NCBI GenBank assembly: GCA_965247525.1
Contig: OZ252015.1
Location: 806,001-870,000 of the forward strand
Reading direction: 5' to 3'
DNA from: JAZKID01 sp965247525
GTDB taxonomy: Bacteria; Pseudomonadota; Alphaproteobacteria; Rhizobiales; UBA4765
DNA: 64,000 nt
A program made the position numbers and the translations under genes. Below are positions 1-7,710 of this stretch, piece by piece (position 1 is the first letter of the stretch; each line of letters begins with the position of its first letter). The notes beneath the pieces are model-generated. The model searched no databases. It worked only from the letters and a program-made list of their open reading frames with translations, and was not told the origin of the DNA.

Positions 1-66
1 GAGGAAGGCGGGATGGTCACCCTAGCACACCGGAAGCATTGGCAAGAGAATGAGCGCTTTTCAGGC

Positions 67-570
67 TTAGCAAAGGGTAAAGGGCAGAAGATTGCTGGCC
101 TGCCCTTGCTTGCTAGCGAGCAAATTTCCGATGATGTTGCGCGCGCGGTTTAGTTCAGTGATGGCGTCATCAAGCTCGGCGCGCTGTTTTTTCAGGCTTA
201 AAAGCTGGTGCTCGCACTTTGATTTGCAGACTTTTAACTGGGTAATCTGTCCGTCACCAAGGTCATAAAAATCAAGCATCTCCTTGATTTCATTCAAAGA
301 AAATCCAACGCTTTTACCCATGAGAATCAGTTTCAGCCGTGCCCTGTCGCGGCGCGAATACCGCCGGACTTGACCCCGTCGTTTAGGTGCAATTAATCCG
401 CGCGCCTCGTAAAAGCGCAGCGCCCGCAAAGTCAGGTCAAATTCGTTGGCAAGCTCGCCAATGCTGAAACTGGTGCGGTTTTCGCCACCTTGCGGGTCGC
501 TCAGCAGATACATGGCATTCATATGCCGTGTCAGGTCGGGATGGGCATGGCTATCGGCGTGTCTTGGCAT
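67..570 (-). CDS. MerR-family transcriptional regulator
   Basis: A 167-residue regulator. Residues about 35-105 form a MerR-type winged helix-turn-helix, with the segment FSIGELANEFDLTLRALRFYE followed by an RRYSRRDRARL wing. The rest is a dimerisation coiled coil (residues about 108-150) rich in K, E and L. There is no metal-binding cysteine cluster; the two cysteines in VCKSKCEHQ sit at the start of the coiled coil. Similar alphaproteobacterial proteins (LiuR-like) control branched-chain acyl-CoA breakdown, but no such genes lie in this window, so the target is unknown. The ATG at 570 is preceded by GGAG. The gene ends near the left edge, and the 66 bases beyond it hold nothing I recognise. 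Confidence 0.85.
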   Translation of the reverse strand: MPRHADSHAHPDLTRHMNAMYLLSDPQGGENRTSFSIGELANEFDLTLRALRFYEARGLIAPKRRGQVRRYSRRDRARLKLILMGKSVGFSLNEIKEMLDFYDLGDGQITQLKVCKSKCEHQLLSLKKQRAELDDAITELNRARNIIGNLLASKQGQASNLLPFTLC

Positions 571-691
571 TCAAATGGCTCCGCTGTTCTGGCGGCCATC
601 CTGCGTTAAAGGGTCGAACACAGGCAATTCACTCTTGCGCGAGCAGTCAAACGAAATGATTTAAAGAAATATGACCAAAACTGCGCCCGTC

Positions 692-707
692 TTAACGGCT
701 CATTTAC
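692..707 (+). promoter_or_regulatory. putative CtrA-binding box upstream of the podJ-like gene
   Basis: TTAAC-N6-TTTAC matches the CtrA consensus TTAAC-N6-TTAAC with one mismatch. A CATAAT hexamer that could be a -10 element starts at 708. The box lies about 135 bp before the podJ-like start codon. It is the only convincing CtrA-like site I found in the intergenic regions I examined. If CATAAT is the -10, the box covers the spacer and would more likely repress; if another start site is used, it could activate. Confidence 0.5.
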
Positions 708-737
708 CATAATTGGCAAAGACTTGTTAATGATCGG

Positions 738-742
738 GAGTC
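738..742. promoter_or_regulatory. GANTC methylation site in the podJ-like promoter region
   Basis: GAGTC is a CcrM-type GANTC site, 100 bp upstream of the podJ-like gene and 30 bp after the CtrA-like box. GcrA, encoded at 28 kb, acts at promoters with methylated GANTC in Caulobacter, where podJ is cell-cycle controlled. The site is five bases long, so chance occurrence is quite possible. The rest of the 571-839 gap shows no gene. Confidence 0.35.
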
Positions 743-839
743 GCGCCGTTTTCGCCGCCTCTCAGGATGTGGGAACAGTGATGATGAAAATAGTTGCACA
801 GCGCAGCGTAGCAAACGCCCTTTTTAAAGGGGTTTTCTA

Positions 840-3677
840 ATGGAACGCCGCACACGCCGCCCTTCCGTCTCCGAATGGCTTGAAGACGAGCTGGATGAAG
901 CACCGCGCCGCCGGACACGCTCGCGCCGCAGACATGAGGATGAAGATGAGGGCGATGACCGCCTTGATGCCATTACATCAGCCATTTCCATGCTGGAACA
1001 GCGCCTTGATGGCGCTTCGCAAAAGAATGCAAAATCGCGTCCCGGCCGCCGCGCACAGCGCGATGACCATGATCTGAGCGATGTGATTTCACAAATCACT
1101 GGCCAGCAGGACGCGCTGGATTACCAGTTCGAAGGCCAGAACACCGCCAATATCCAGAAAATGCAGAATCAGATTCGTGACCTGCGCAGTGTCGTTGAAG
1201 CCGCCACACGTGGCAGCAGCTTTCCCGGCATGGGCAATGACATTCATGCCTTGCAGCAGCATTTGCAGCAGCAGATCAATACGCCGCATGCCCAGCAAAA
1301 CCCGAACTTTGCCTCAAGCATCGAGCAGCAGATGCTGGCGCTTCAGCAGCGTCTTGGCCTGCAGCCCCCGCAAAATTTTGGCTACCAAATTCCTCAACCG
1401 GCGCCGCAAGGCTATGCACCACAAGCCTACGCGCCGCAGCCGGTAAATCCACAGCAGGCCTATGCCCCGCAAGCCTATGCACAGCCACAGGCCGAAGCTG
1501 ACCATACATCCCATCTGCCTGTGCCATCGCGCGCCCAGCAGGTGACAGTATTAGAGCCAACAAGTGCTTCGATCGAAGCGCTTCGTCGTGAAGTGCAGAC
1601 CCTGCGCAACACGCTTCGCCCCTCCGATCCGCGCGCTTTGCAGGTGATTGAGGCTGAAGTGCGTGGCCTCAACAAACGCCTTGGCAGCAACGGCCTTGGA
1701 ACGGCTTCGCGTGATATTGCAGAAATGAAAACGCAAATCACAACATTGAGCCGTGCCGTCAATGAAGGCGGGTTTCACGCCAATAACCGTTTTGCATCGA
1801 CACAATTGCAGCAGCTGAACGAAAGCATTTCCCGCGTTCAGCGCCCTGTCTTGCCAGACCGTCTTGTTCAGGACATCCGCTCTGATCTAGCAGAGGCCAC
1901 GCGCAAGCTGGTGCCGCTCTCGGTTCATGATGCGCGCTCACTGGAAAAAAACATCAACTTCCTTGCCGAACGCCTCGACAGCCTGCGTGCGCGTTCACCC
2001 GACAACGCACGCCTGCAGGCGCTGGAAGGTCAGCTTGGCCGCCTCAGTACCCAGCTGACACAGTCCGAGCAGACCCTGTCCAGCCTGCAGCGCATGGAAA
2101 GTTCGATGCAGGAAATCAGCATGCGGCTTTCAACAAGCGCACATGCGCCCGGTATTGCTGGCTTTGATGCAAAATCAGCCGGCGTCATGCGCGGGTTCCA
2201 AAAGCAGATCGAAGATGTGAAAGCTGCGACCGAAGCATCCGACAAACGGATGCATCAGGCGCTTACATCTTTGCAAGATGTGATGGTCAAAGTTGCGGAA
2301 AAATCCTCAGCACCTGCAAAACCGCAGCAGCAACCAAAACGCGCAATGGTCGACTTTGGCCAGCGTGAACAGGTTGCACAGCCCAAAAATGCAATGACCG
2401 CCGCACGCGAAGCGGCAGCAAGGGCAATCGATACCGACGAGCAGATCGCGCGCCACACGCCGCGTCTTCCGCCAGAAGAACTGCCGATGCCTAAGTCTGT
2501 CACGCAAGACAAGGCCGTCAAAGCGGTTGCCGACAGTTTTGCAGCAGCAACAAAGCAGCAGAAAAACAAAGATAAAACCAAACTTGCCGCGCTCGATCTT
2601 CATGCCGATGCCGCGATTCGCTCCTTGCAGGACTATGAAAATGAGCCGAAAGGCAAAATCATTCAGTTCCGCCATTTCAAACGCTACGCCTCACAAATTG
2701 CATTGGCGGCAGCAGGTGTTGTCCTTGTAATCGGCGTTTACAATATGCTCGGGCCATTGCTGAGCGGCGAGCAGACAGCGGTTGCCTCTGTCAGTGATTT
2801 GCCTGAGGCAAAGAAAACCACACCAGGTTTCGGTTTCCCAATTGCAAAGCCTGATTTAAAAGCTGTTCCAAAAATTCAGTCGGCCTCGCTTGATCCAAAA
2901 ATCGATGCAAAAAGCCTAAACCTGAAGCTACCAGCCTTCCCAGCGACGCTTAATAACAAGACGCTGAAAGATGCCGCACAAAATGGCGATGTCCGCGCGT
3001 TTTACGAAATTGGCTCGCGTTTGATTGATGGCCGTTACGGCGTGCAGCGCGATATCGGCCAAGGTTTGGAATGGTTGCAATTGGCCGCCGACAAACAGCA
3101 TGCGCCTGCGCTTTATCGCATTGGTGCAGTCTACGAAAAAGGCCAAGGTATTGCCCGCAATATTCCGCAGGCGATCGCAAATTATGAAGCCGCTGGACGT
3201 TTGGGCAACCGCAAGGCGCTGCATAATCTTGGCGCGCTTTACGCGTCCGGGGTCAATGGCGAGCCTGATTTTGCCAAAGCCTTTCCGCTGTTTAAACAAG
3301 CTGCAGAACTTGGGCTTGTCGACAGCCAGTACAATCTGGCCATCGTCTACGTCAACGGCATGGGCGTAAAACAGGACTTGATCGAAGCTTATAAATGGCT
3401 GGCGATTGCTGCGCAGAACGGCGACAAGGAATCTGGCAAGAAACGTGATGAAATCGGCGGACGTTTTGATGGTAAAACGCTGGTGAAAGCCAAGCTTGCA
3501 GCACAGACATTCAAAGCCAAGGCTTTTGATGAACCTGCCAATGAAGACATTATTCCAGCGTCAACCTATGCGGATGCATCAACGCCGCCATCCAATATCA
3601 GCGCCCTTCCAGAAGGCGCAAGCGGACTTGGCGGCCTCTCCGGTCTATCGGATACGACAACATCTGCAAAACGGTAG
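840..3677 (+). CDS. PodJ-like polar localisation protein with Sel1 repeats
   Basis: A 945-residue single-span membrane protein. The order is a charged N-terminus, a long cytoplasmic coiled-coil region (to about residue 600) interrupted by a Q/A/P/Y-rich linker around 185-220, one membrane span (about 617-640), a linker, and four Sel1-type tetratricopeptide repeats (about 705-865, for example GRYGVQRDIGQGLEWLQLAA). This is the architecture of PodJ, which marks the flagellar/pilus pole and organises polar proteins in Caulobacter and Rhizobiales. Caulobacter PodJ ends in a peptidoglycan-binding domain; I see none here, and the tail is low-complexity Ser/Gly. The start is an ATG just after a T/A-rich stretch. 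The gene is monocistronic, with a strong terminator 24 bp after its stop. A CtrA-like box lies upstream, and the Tad pilus locus is close by. Confidence 0.75.
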   Translation: MERRTRRPSVSEWLEDELDEAPRRRTRSRRRHEDEDEGDDRLDAITSAISMLEQRLDGASQKNAKSRPGRRAQRDDHDLSDVISQITGQQDALDYQFEGQNTANIQKMQNQIRDLRSVVEAATRGSSFPGMGNDIHALQQHLQQQINTPHAQQNPNFASSIEQQMLALQQRLGLQPPQNFGYQIPQPAPQGYAPQAYAPQPVNPQQAYAPQAYAQPQAEADHTSHLPVPSRAQQVTVLEPTSASIEALRREVQTLRNTLRPSDPRALQVIEAEVRGLNKRLGSNGLGTASRDIAEMKTQITTLSRAVNEGGFHANNRFASTQLQQLNESISRVQRPVLPDRLVQDIRSDLAEATRKLVPLSVHDARSLEKNINFLAERLDSLRARSPDNARLQALEGQLGRLSTQLTQSEQTLSSLQRMESSMQEISMRLSTSAHAPGIAGFDAKSAGVMRGFQKQIEDVKAATEASDKRMHQALTSLQDVMVKVAEKSSAPAKPQQQPKRAMVDFGQREQVAQPKNAMTAAREAAARAIDTDEQIARHTPRLPPEELPMPKSVTQDKAVKAVADSFAAATKQQKNKDKTKLAALDLHADAAIRSLQDYENEPKGKIIQFRHFKRYASQIALAAAGVVLVIGVYNMLGPLLSGEQTAVASVSDLPEAKKTTPGFGFPIAKPDLKAVPKIQSASLDPKIDAKSLNLKLPAFPATLNNKTLKDAAQNGDVRAFYEIGSRLIDGRYGVQRDIGQGLEWLQLAADKQHAPALYRIGAVYEKGQGIARNIPQAIANYEAAGRLGNRKALHNLGALYASGVNGEPDFAKAFPLFKQAAELGLVDSQYNLAIVYVNGMGVKQDLIEAYKWLAIAAQNGDKESGKKRDEIGGRFDGKTLVKAKLAAQTFKAKAFDEPANEDIIPASTYADASTPPSNISALPEGASGLGGLSGLSDTTTSAKR

Positions 3678-3700
3678 ATCTGCATCACTTCTAATTTAAA

Positions 3701-3729
3701 AAGACCGGCTTTATGCCGGTCTTTTTTTT
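3701..3729. terminator. bidirectional rho-independent terminator
   Basis: A perfect 9-bp stem (AAGACCGGC / GCCGGTCTT) with a 5-base loop. It is followed by eight T on the plus strand and preceded by a run of A that gives five U on the minus strand. It ends the podJ-like gene from the left and the convergent SeqA-like gene from the right; the T run enters the latter's stop codon. Confidence 0.9.
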
Positions 3730-4168
3730 ATGCGCGCAAGACTTTCAACGGTTTCCAGCTTGTTTCATGCGGACGCTTGAATTCCCACAGGTTCCAGCCA
3801 TTGAGGTTGGTCTTTTGCCCATCGCGCGTCCGCGCCAGCGAAATAATGGCCTCTGAAGGTGTCTCAAACCGGCGGCCTTCAATCACCCATGCACCCTTGG
3901 CGATGATGCCCGCATATTCCTGTCCGCCATAGCGGGCGCGGACTTCGGTTCCGGCCGGAAGCATCGCGCGCTGGCCGGAACGGCTCCAGATCCAGTCGTC
4001 ACTCAGCTGAGGGCGCGGCGTGTCGCCGATCATGCCATTGCGCGCGCGCAGCGGCATCATGTGCAACATCCGTCTTAAAATATCGTTGTCGGTTTCAGAA
4101 AAGGACTGGCGTGCGGTTTCAAGTTTTTTATGCACTTCCATATCAATTTCGATAACGCGCATATCCAT
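3728..4168 (-). CDS. SeqA-N-like / RAMA-domain DNA-binding protein
   Basis: A 146-residue protein not assignable to a named gene. Residues 3-36 resemble the N-terminal oligomerisation domain of SeqA: a short beta strand VIEIDMEV, a helix, then SETDNDILRRML, close to the SeqA motif SASDILRRML. Residues about 65-143 look like a RAMA (DUF4357/DUF2924-like) domain: RARYGGQEYAGIIAKGAWVI, a FETPSEAI helix and a C-terminal NGWNLWEFKR core. RAMA domains occur in proteins linked to DNA methylation and restriction. The SeqA DNA-binding C-domain is absent. AGGA lies 7 bases before the ATG. The gene follows pyrD by 59 bp but has its own probable promoter, with GANTC sites. The family calls are by eye; a role as a methylation reader is inference. 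Confidence 0.65.
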   Translation of the reverse strand: MDMRVIEIDMEVHKKLETARQSFSETDNDILRRMLHMMPLRARNGMIGDTPRPQLSDDWIWSRSGQRAMLPAGTEVRARYGGQEYAGIIAKGAWVIEGRRFETPSEAIISLARTRDGQKTNLNGWNLWEFKRPHETSWKPLKVLRA

Positions 4169-4181
4169 AATTATATCCTAT

Positions 4182-4235
4182 GACTCTGTATAGTTACTAT
4201 ATTCACTATATAAGACTCAGAGCAAGATCAGATTC
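4182..4235 (-). promoter_or_regulatory. promoter of the SeqA-like/RAMA gene with three GANTC sites and an operator-like palindrome
   Basis: Read on the minus strand: a -35-like TTGCTC (4225-4220), an 18-bp spacer, and a -10-like TATAGT (4201-4196). GANTC sites lie at 4182-4186, at 4214-4218 (inside the spacer) and at 4231-4235 (in the last codons of pyrD). A 13-bp perfect palindrome, TATAGT-T-ACTATA (4189-4201), covers the -10, and the half-site ACTATA recurs at 4205-4210. The layout suggests autoregulation and sensitivity to adenine methylation. None of this is shown experimentally. Confidence 0.5.
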
Positions 4236-5340
4236 TACTTGTCCGTGCATAATCCACGTTTTTTGAGCCGACAGCATCCGTAATTTGCGTATAGCCATCA
4301 CGGTTTAACAGCGCGGCAAGTCCGCTCTGAATATCGGCAATAAGTTGAGGCCCTTTGAAAACGAGACCGGTGTACAATTGCAGCAGGTTGGCGCCCGCGC
4401 AGATTTTTGCATAAGCCGCATCGGCACTGTCGATCCCGCCTGAGCCGATCAAAACCATGTCTGGCCCCGTGCGCTGACGCAATTGCGCCAGTCGATGCGT
4501 TGAGAGTGCAAACAGCGGCGCACCCGACAGGCCGCCCGGCTCAAGAGCCGCTGCAGAGTTGTGCAAACGCGGACGGCTAACGGTTGTATTGCCCATTACA
4601 ATCGCATCAACGGCAAACTGGCGCGCCAGAACGGCAATGTCATCCAGTTCGGCAAGACCCAGATCGGGCGCGATTTTTAATGCCAAAGGCAGAGGTACAT
4701 TAGAACGGCTCAATATTTTTTGGCGCTTCGAAGACAAATGTTGCAGCAAATGTTCCAGCTCAGTCTTGTTTTGAAGGCTACGCAATCCCGGAGTGTTGGG
4801 CGATGAAATGTTGAGCGTAATGTAATCGCAATGGCCGCTAAGCTGCTGCAACAGAACAGAATAGTCTTCTAATTTGTCGTTTGTATTTTTATTCGCGCCG
4901 ATATTGACGCCAAGAATGCCTTTGCAATGCCGTACTTTTTCAAGGTGCTTGCAAATGCGTTCAGCGCCTTGATTGTTGAAACCAAAGCGGTTGATAAGCG
5001 CCTCATCTTTTTCCAGCCTGAAAAGGCGCGGGCGCGGATTGCCGTCTTGCGGAAGCGGTGTAACGCCCCCGACTTCGACGAAACCGAAACCCATATTCAG
5101 CAAAGCCGGTGTTGCTTCGGCATTTTTATCAAAGCCGGCCGCAAGACCTAACGGGTTTGGAAAGTCCAAACCAAACGCTGAGACAACAAGGCTTTGGCGC
5201 AGGGTTGTTAAAGGCACAGGTCGGAGGATCTGGAGCGCGCGCAATGTTACTGCATGCGCCGTTTCAGGCGGCAGCAAAAAGAGCATACGGCGAAGAAGCG
5301 GATAAAACCTGACAAGGAAATGCCACATCGCAGTGCTCAC
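4228..5340 (-). CDS. pyrD: Dihydroorotate dehydrogenase (quinone), class 2
   Basis: Oxidises dihydroorotate to orotate in pyrimidine synthesis, passing electrons to membrane quinone. At 370 residues it has the length of class 2 enzymes. It carries the N-terminal amphipathic membrane helix (MWHFLVRFYPLLRRMLFLLP), then the FMN barrel with NPLGLAAGFDKNAEA, FGFVEVGGVTPLPQ, the NISSPNTPGL segment whose serine is the class 2 catalytic base position, and the phosphate-binding IGSGGI near the C-terminus. The GTG at 5340 and the ATG at 5328 are both possible starts; neither has a clear ribosome-binding site. Housekeeping gene with no obvious operon partner. Confidence 0.95.
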   Translation of the reverse strand: MSTAMWHFLVRFYPLLRRMLFLLPPETAHAVTLRALQILRPVPLTTLRQSLVVSAFGLDFPNPLGLAAGFDKNAEATPALLNMGFGFVEVGGVTPLPQDGNPRPRLFRLEKDEALINRFGFNNQGAERICKHLEKVRHCKGILGVNIGANKNTNDKLEDYSVLLQQLSGHCDYITLNISSPNTPGLRSLQNKTELEHLLQHLSSKRQKILSRSNVPLPLALKIAPDLGLAELDDIAVLARQFAVDAIVMGNTTVSRPRLHNSAAALEPGGLSGAPLFALSTHRLAQLRQRTGPDMVLIGSGGIDSADAAYAKICAGANLLQLYTGLVFKGPQLIADIQSGLAALLNRDGYTQITDAVGSKNVDYARTSRI

Positions 5341-5451
5341 TCTTCAAATGCATCTAATTGGCGCGATGTCATTGCGTCTTTGCGCGAAAATTTCTATCAT
5401 AAACGCTCGTATCAGGGCGTAAATTAGATAAAACAACCAAAAGTTGCAATA

Positions 5452-5736
5452 ATGGCGCAGACTTTTACACATCAGGCCATCTGGAAGGCCATAGATAAAC
5501 TCGCAGGCCGCAACGGTTTGACGGTGTCAGGACTTGCGCGCCGCGCTGGCCTTGATGCAACAGCCTTCAATCCCTCAAAACGACGCTCTGATAATGAGCG
5601 TGAGCGTTGGCCTTCAACAGAATCGATCGCCAAAGTTCTTCAGGCCACAGATACTGGCCTTGAAGATTTTTTTGAACTTCTGGTCGATGAACCGCTTAAA
5701 CCACGCAAGAAAAAATCAAAAGCGCCGACTATTTGA
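5452..5736 (+). CDS. Short helix-turn-helix protein lacking a peptidase domain
   Basis: A 94-residue basic protein. Residues 1-75 match the N-terminal DNA-binding half of alphaproteobacterial repressors of the XRE/S24 type: an IWKAIDKLAGRNGLTVSGLA helix pair, RAGLDATAFN, and the RWPSTESIAKVLQATDTGLEDFF segment. Full-length relatives carry a C-terminal S24 (LexA/CI-like) peptidase domain of about 120 residues. Here the chain ends in a lysine-rich tail (KPRKKKSKAPTI), so it lacks a self-cleavage or inducer module. There is no clear Shine-Dalgarno sequence. It is divergent from pyrD, and its last 8 bases overlap the end of convergent tadC. It may be a natural short form or a relic. Confidence 0.65.
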   Translation: MAQTFTHQAIWKAIDKLAGRNGLTVSGLARRAGLDATAFNPSKRRSDNERERWPSTESIAKVLQATDTGLEDFFELLVDEPLKPRKKKSKAPTI

Positions 5737-6697
5737 ACGTGTCCGAAATTCGGATGCCCGCAGGCCCAAGAATAATAATAAAAAGTGCGGGTAGAAAAAA
5801 CAAAATCATCGGCACTGTCAGTTTTGGCGGCAGTCCGGCTGCTTTTTTCTCCGCTTCCAGCATTCGCATGTCGCGGTTTTCCTGTGCCAAAACGCGAAGC
5901 GTCTGGCTTAACCCTGTGCCATATTTTTCGGCCTGAATAAGAGCAAGCGCAATCGATTTGATTGGCTCCAGGCCGGTACGCGTTCCAAGATTTTCAAAGG
6001 CCATGCGCCTGTCAGCAAGATAAGACAGTTCTGCCAGCGTCAAGGAAAACTCTTCCGCCAAAGGAATTGAGCCTTTGCCAATTTCATCTGCGACTTTGCG
6101 CATCGCCGGTTCCATCGCCATGCCTGCCTCAACGCAGATGAGCAAAAGGTCGAGCGCATCTGGAAGCGCACGTTTTATCGACGACTGGCGCTTGGTAATT
6201 TTATTTTTGACGTAAATGCGCGGCAACTGGAAGCCAAAATACATTGCGGCTGCCGCCATGCCCAGTTTCAAGTAAGCTGGCTGGTTGATCTTCACGACAA
6301 CGAACAAATAAAACAGAGCAAAAAGGAAAACGATGACAGGAACAACAAGACGGAAAAACAAGAAAGTGGGAAGCGGCGCTTCACCGCGAAAGCCCGCCTG
6401 TTTCAGTTTGAGAGCCATATCCTCAAACCCGAAATGCTGCTCAAGCTTATATTTTTCAACAAACTCTTTGATGAACGGCTTTGCTTCCGAGCGAAGGATA
6501 ACCTTGTTGTCCTTGTCCAGGGCCTTGCGGTTTTTCATGCGGATTTTATCGCGCTCAAGCGCAACTGATTTCATACGCGATTGAAGTTGATTGCGGCTCA
6601 GCAACGGCATGCCGATGCTCCACACGGTTGCAACAGCAACGACGCCCATCAAAATATTGAAGATATAATTTTCGTCTCCGAAAAGGCTATCGAGCAT
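5729..6697 (-). CDS. tadC: Tad pilus inner-membrane platform protein TadC
   Basis: A 322-residue membrane protein of the type II secretion F-domain (GspF-like) family. There is one span near residues 13-32, a cytoplasmic basic stretch, two spans around 110-160, the F domain (about 180-290, with RALPDALDLLLICVEAGM and GLEPIKSIALALIQAEKYGT), and a last span near the end (PMILFFLPALFIIIL). With TadB it forms the membrane platform that the CpaF ATPase drives to assemble Flp pili. It is the last gene of the leftward tad operon, 4 bp after tadB. Confidence 0.92.
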   Translation of the reverse strand: MLDSLFGDENYIFNILMGVVAVATVWSIGMPLLSRNQLQSRMKSVALERDKIRMKNRKALDKDNKVILRSEAKPFIKEFVEKYKLEQHFGFEDMALKLKQAGFRGEAPLPTFLFFRLVVPVIVFLFALFYLFVVVKINQPAYLKLGMAAAAMYFGFQLPRIYVKNKITKRQSSIKRALPDALDLLLICVEAGMAMEPAMRKVADEIGKGSIPLAEEFSLTLAELSYLADRRMAFENLGTRTGLEPIKSIALALIQAEKYGTGLSQTLRVLAQENRDMRMLEAEKKAAGLPPKLTVPMILFFLPALFIIILGPAGIRISDTFK

Positions 6698-6701
6698 GCT
6701 G

Positions 6702-7709
6702 CTAGACCTCGAAGTTAATCATTTTGCGCATGACAAGGACACCAAGCATCATCCACATAAAGGCGCCGCCAAGCAACATTTGCCCTGTCTGGCGCTCCCA
6801 TAACAGCGCGATATATGTTGGGTTCATCATATACAAAAGCAGCATGACAAGAATTGGCAGCGAACCGATAATGCTGGCTGATGCAATTGATTCCTGACTG
6901 AGTGCGCGCACTTTTGCTTTCAGTTTTTTACGCTCGCGCAGAACCTTTGAAAGATTTCCAAGAATTTCGGACAAATTACCACCCGACTTTTGCTGAATGG
7001 ATACTACAATCGCAAAGAAGTTTGTTTCTTGAAGCGGTACCCGTTGATACATCATTTCAACAGCGGCCGGCAGCGGCACGTTAATGGCCTGCGCTTCAAT
7101 CACCTGACGAAATTCTGAACGAACGGGCTCGGAACTTTCCTGCGAGCAGATGCGGATACAATCGGTAATTGGAAGGCCGGCTCTCACACCGCGCGTGATG
7201 ACATCAAGCGCATTTGGAAATTCATTCAAAAATTTGTCAAACCGTTTTTTACGCGTACGGTTGACGTAAAGGCGCGGCCCAGAAAGGCTGAGAAGCGCAC
7301 CGCTTAGAATTGACGATAGTATTGAGCCAGTCGCGACCAGACTTGCAACAAAGCCTGCAACGCCAAAACCTATGGAGACCAGCAGGAATGTCGTTTTATT
7401 CCAGTTCAAACCGGCCTGCTCAAGCCGCACGTTGAGGGGCGGCTTGCTCTCAACATTCTTCTGACGTTCTTCAAGTTTTTTCAAAGTATCTTCGACAGAA
7501 CGACGCCTTAAAGCCGCTTCACCAGTCTCAGCCTTGCCTTTGGGGCGGCCCTTGCTTTTTCCTTCGGCAATACGATCAAGACGTTCGGATGCCGCAGCTT
7601 CTCCACTTAAAAGAGGATAAATAAAGACCCATGCAAGTCCTGCTGTCGCGCACATCGCAAGCGCAACAATCGCGAATCTGGAGAGAAATTCAGGTATCGC
7701 ATCAAACAT
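6702..7709 (-). CDS. tadB: Tad pilus inner-membrane platform protein TadB
   Basis: A 335-residue GspF-family protein. There is an N-terminal span (about 10-32), a charged cytoplasmic linker (RIAEGKSKGRPKGKAETG), two spans around 105-150, the F domain (about 180-285: NEFPNALDVITRGVRAGLPI, QQKSGGNLSEILGNLSKVLR) and C-terminal spans. It is the partner of TadC in the pilus assembly platform. It lies 1 bp after the cpaF stop, so translation is probably coupled. Length and domain order are normal for the family. Confidence 0.93.
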   Translation of the reverse strand: MFDAIPEFLSRFAIVALAMCATAGLAWVFIYPLLSGEAAASERLDRIAEGKSKGRPKGKAETGEAALRRRSVEDTLKKLEERQKNVESKPPLNVRLEQAGLNWNKTTFLLVSIGFGVAGFVASLVATGSILSSILSGALLSLSGPRLYVNRTRKKRFDKFLNEFPNALDVITRGVRAGLPITDCIRICSQESSEPVRSEFRQVIEAQAINVPLPAAVEMMYQRVPLQETNFFAIVVSIQQKSGGNLSEILGNLSKVLRERKKLKAKVRALSQESIASASIIGSLPILVMLLLYMMNPTYIALLWERQTGQMLLGGAFMWMMLGVLVMRKMINFEV

Positions 7710-7710
7710 T

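Noticed and set aside
446..664. 72-codon frame overlapping the MerR gene and its upstream region
   Set aside because: Most of it is antisense to the clear MerR reading frame.
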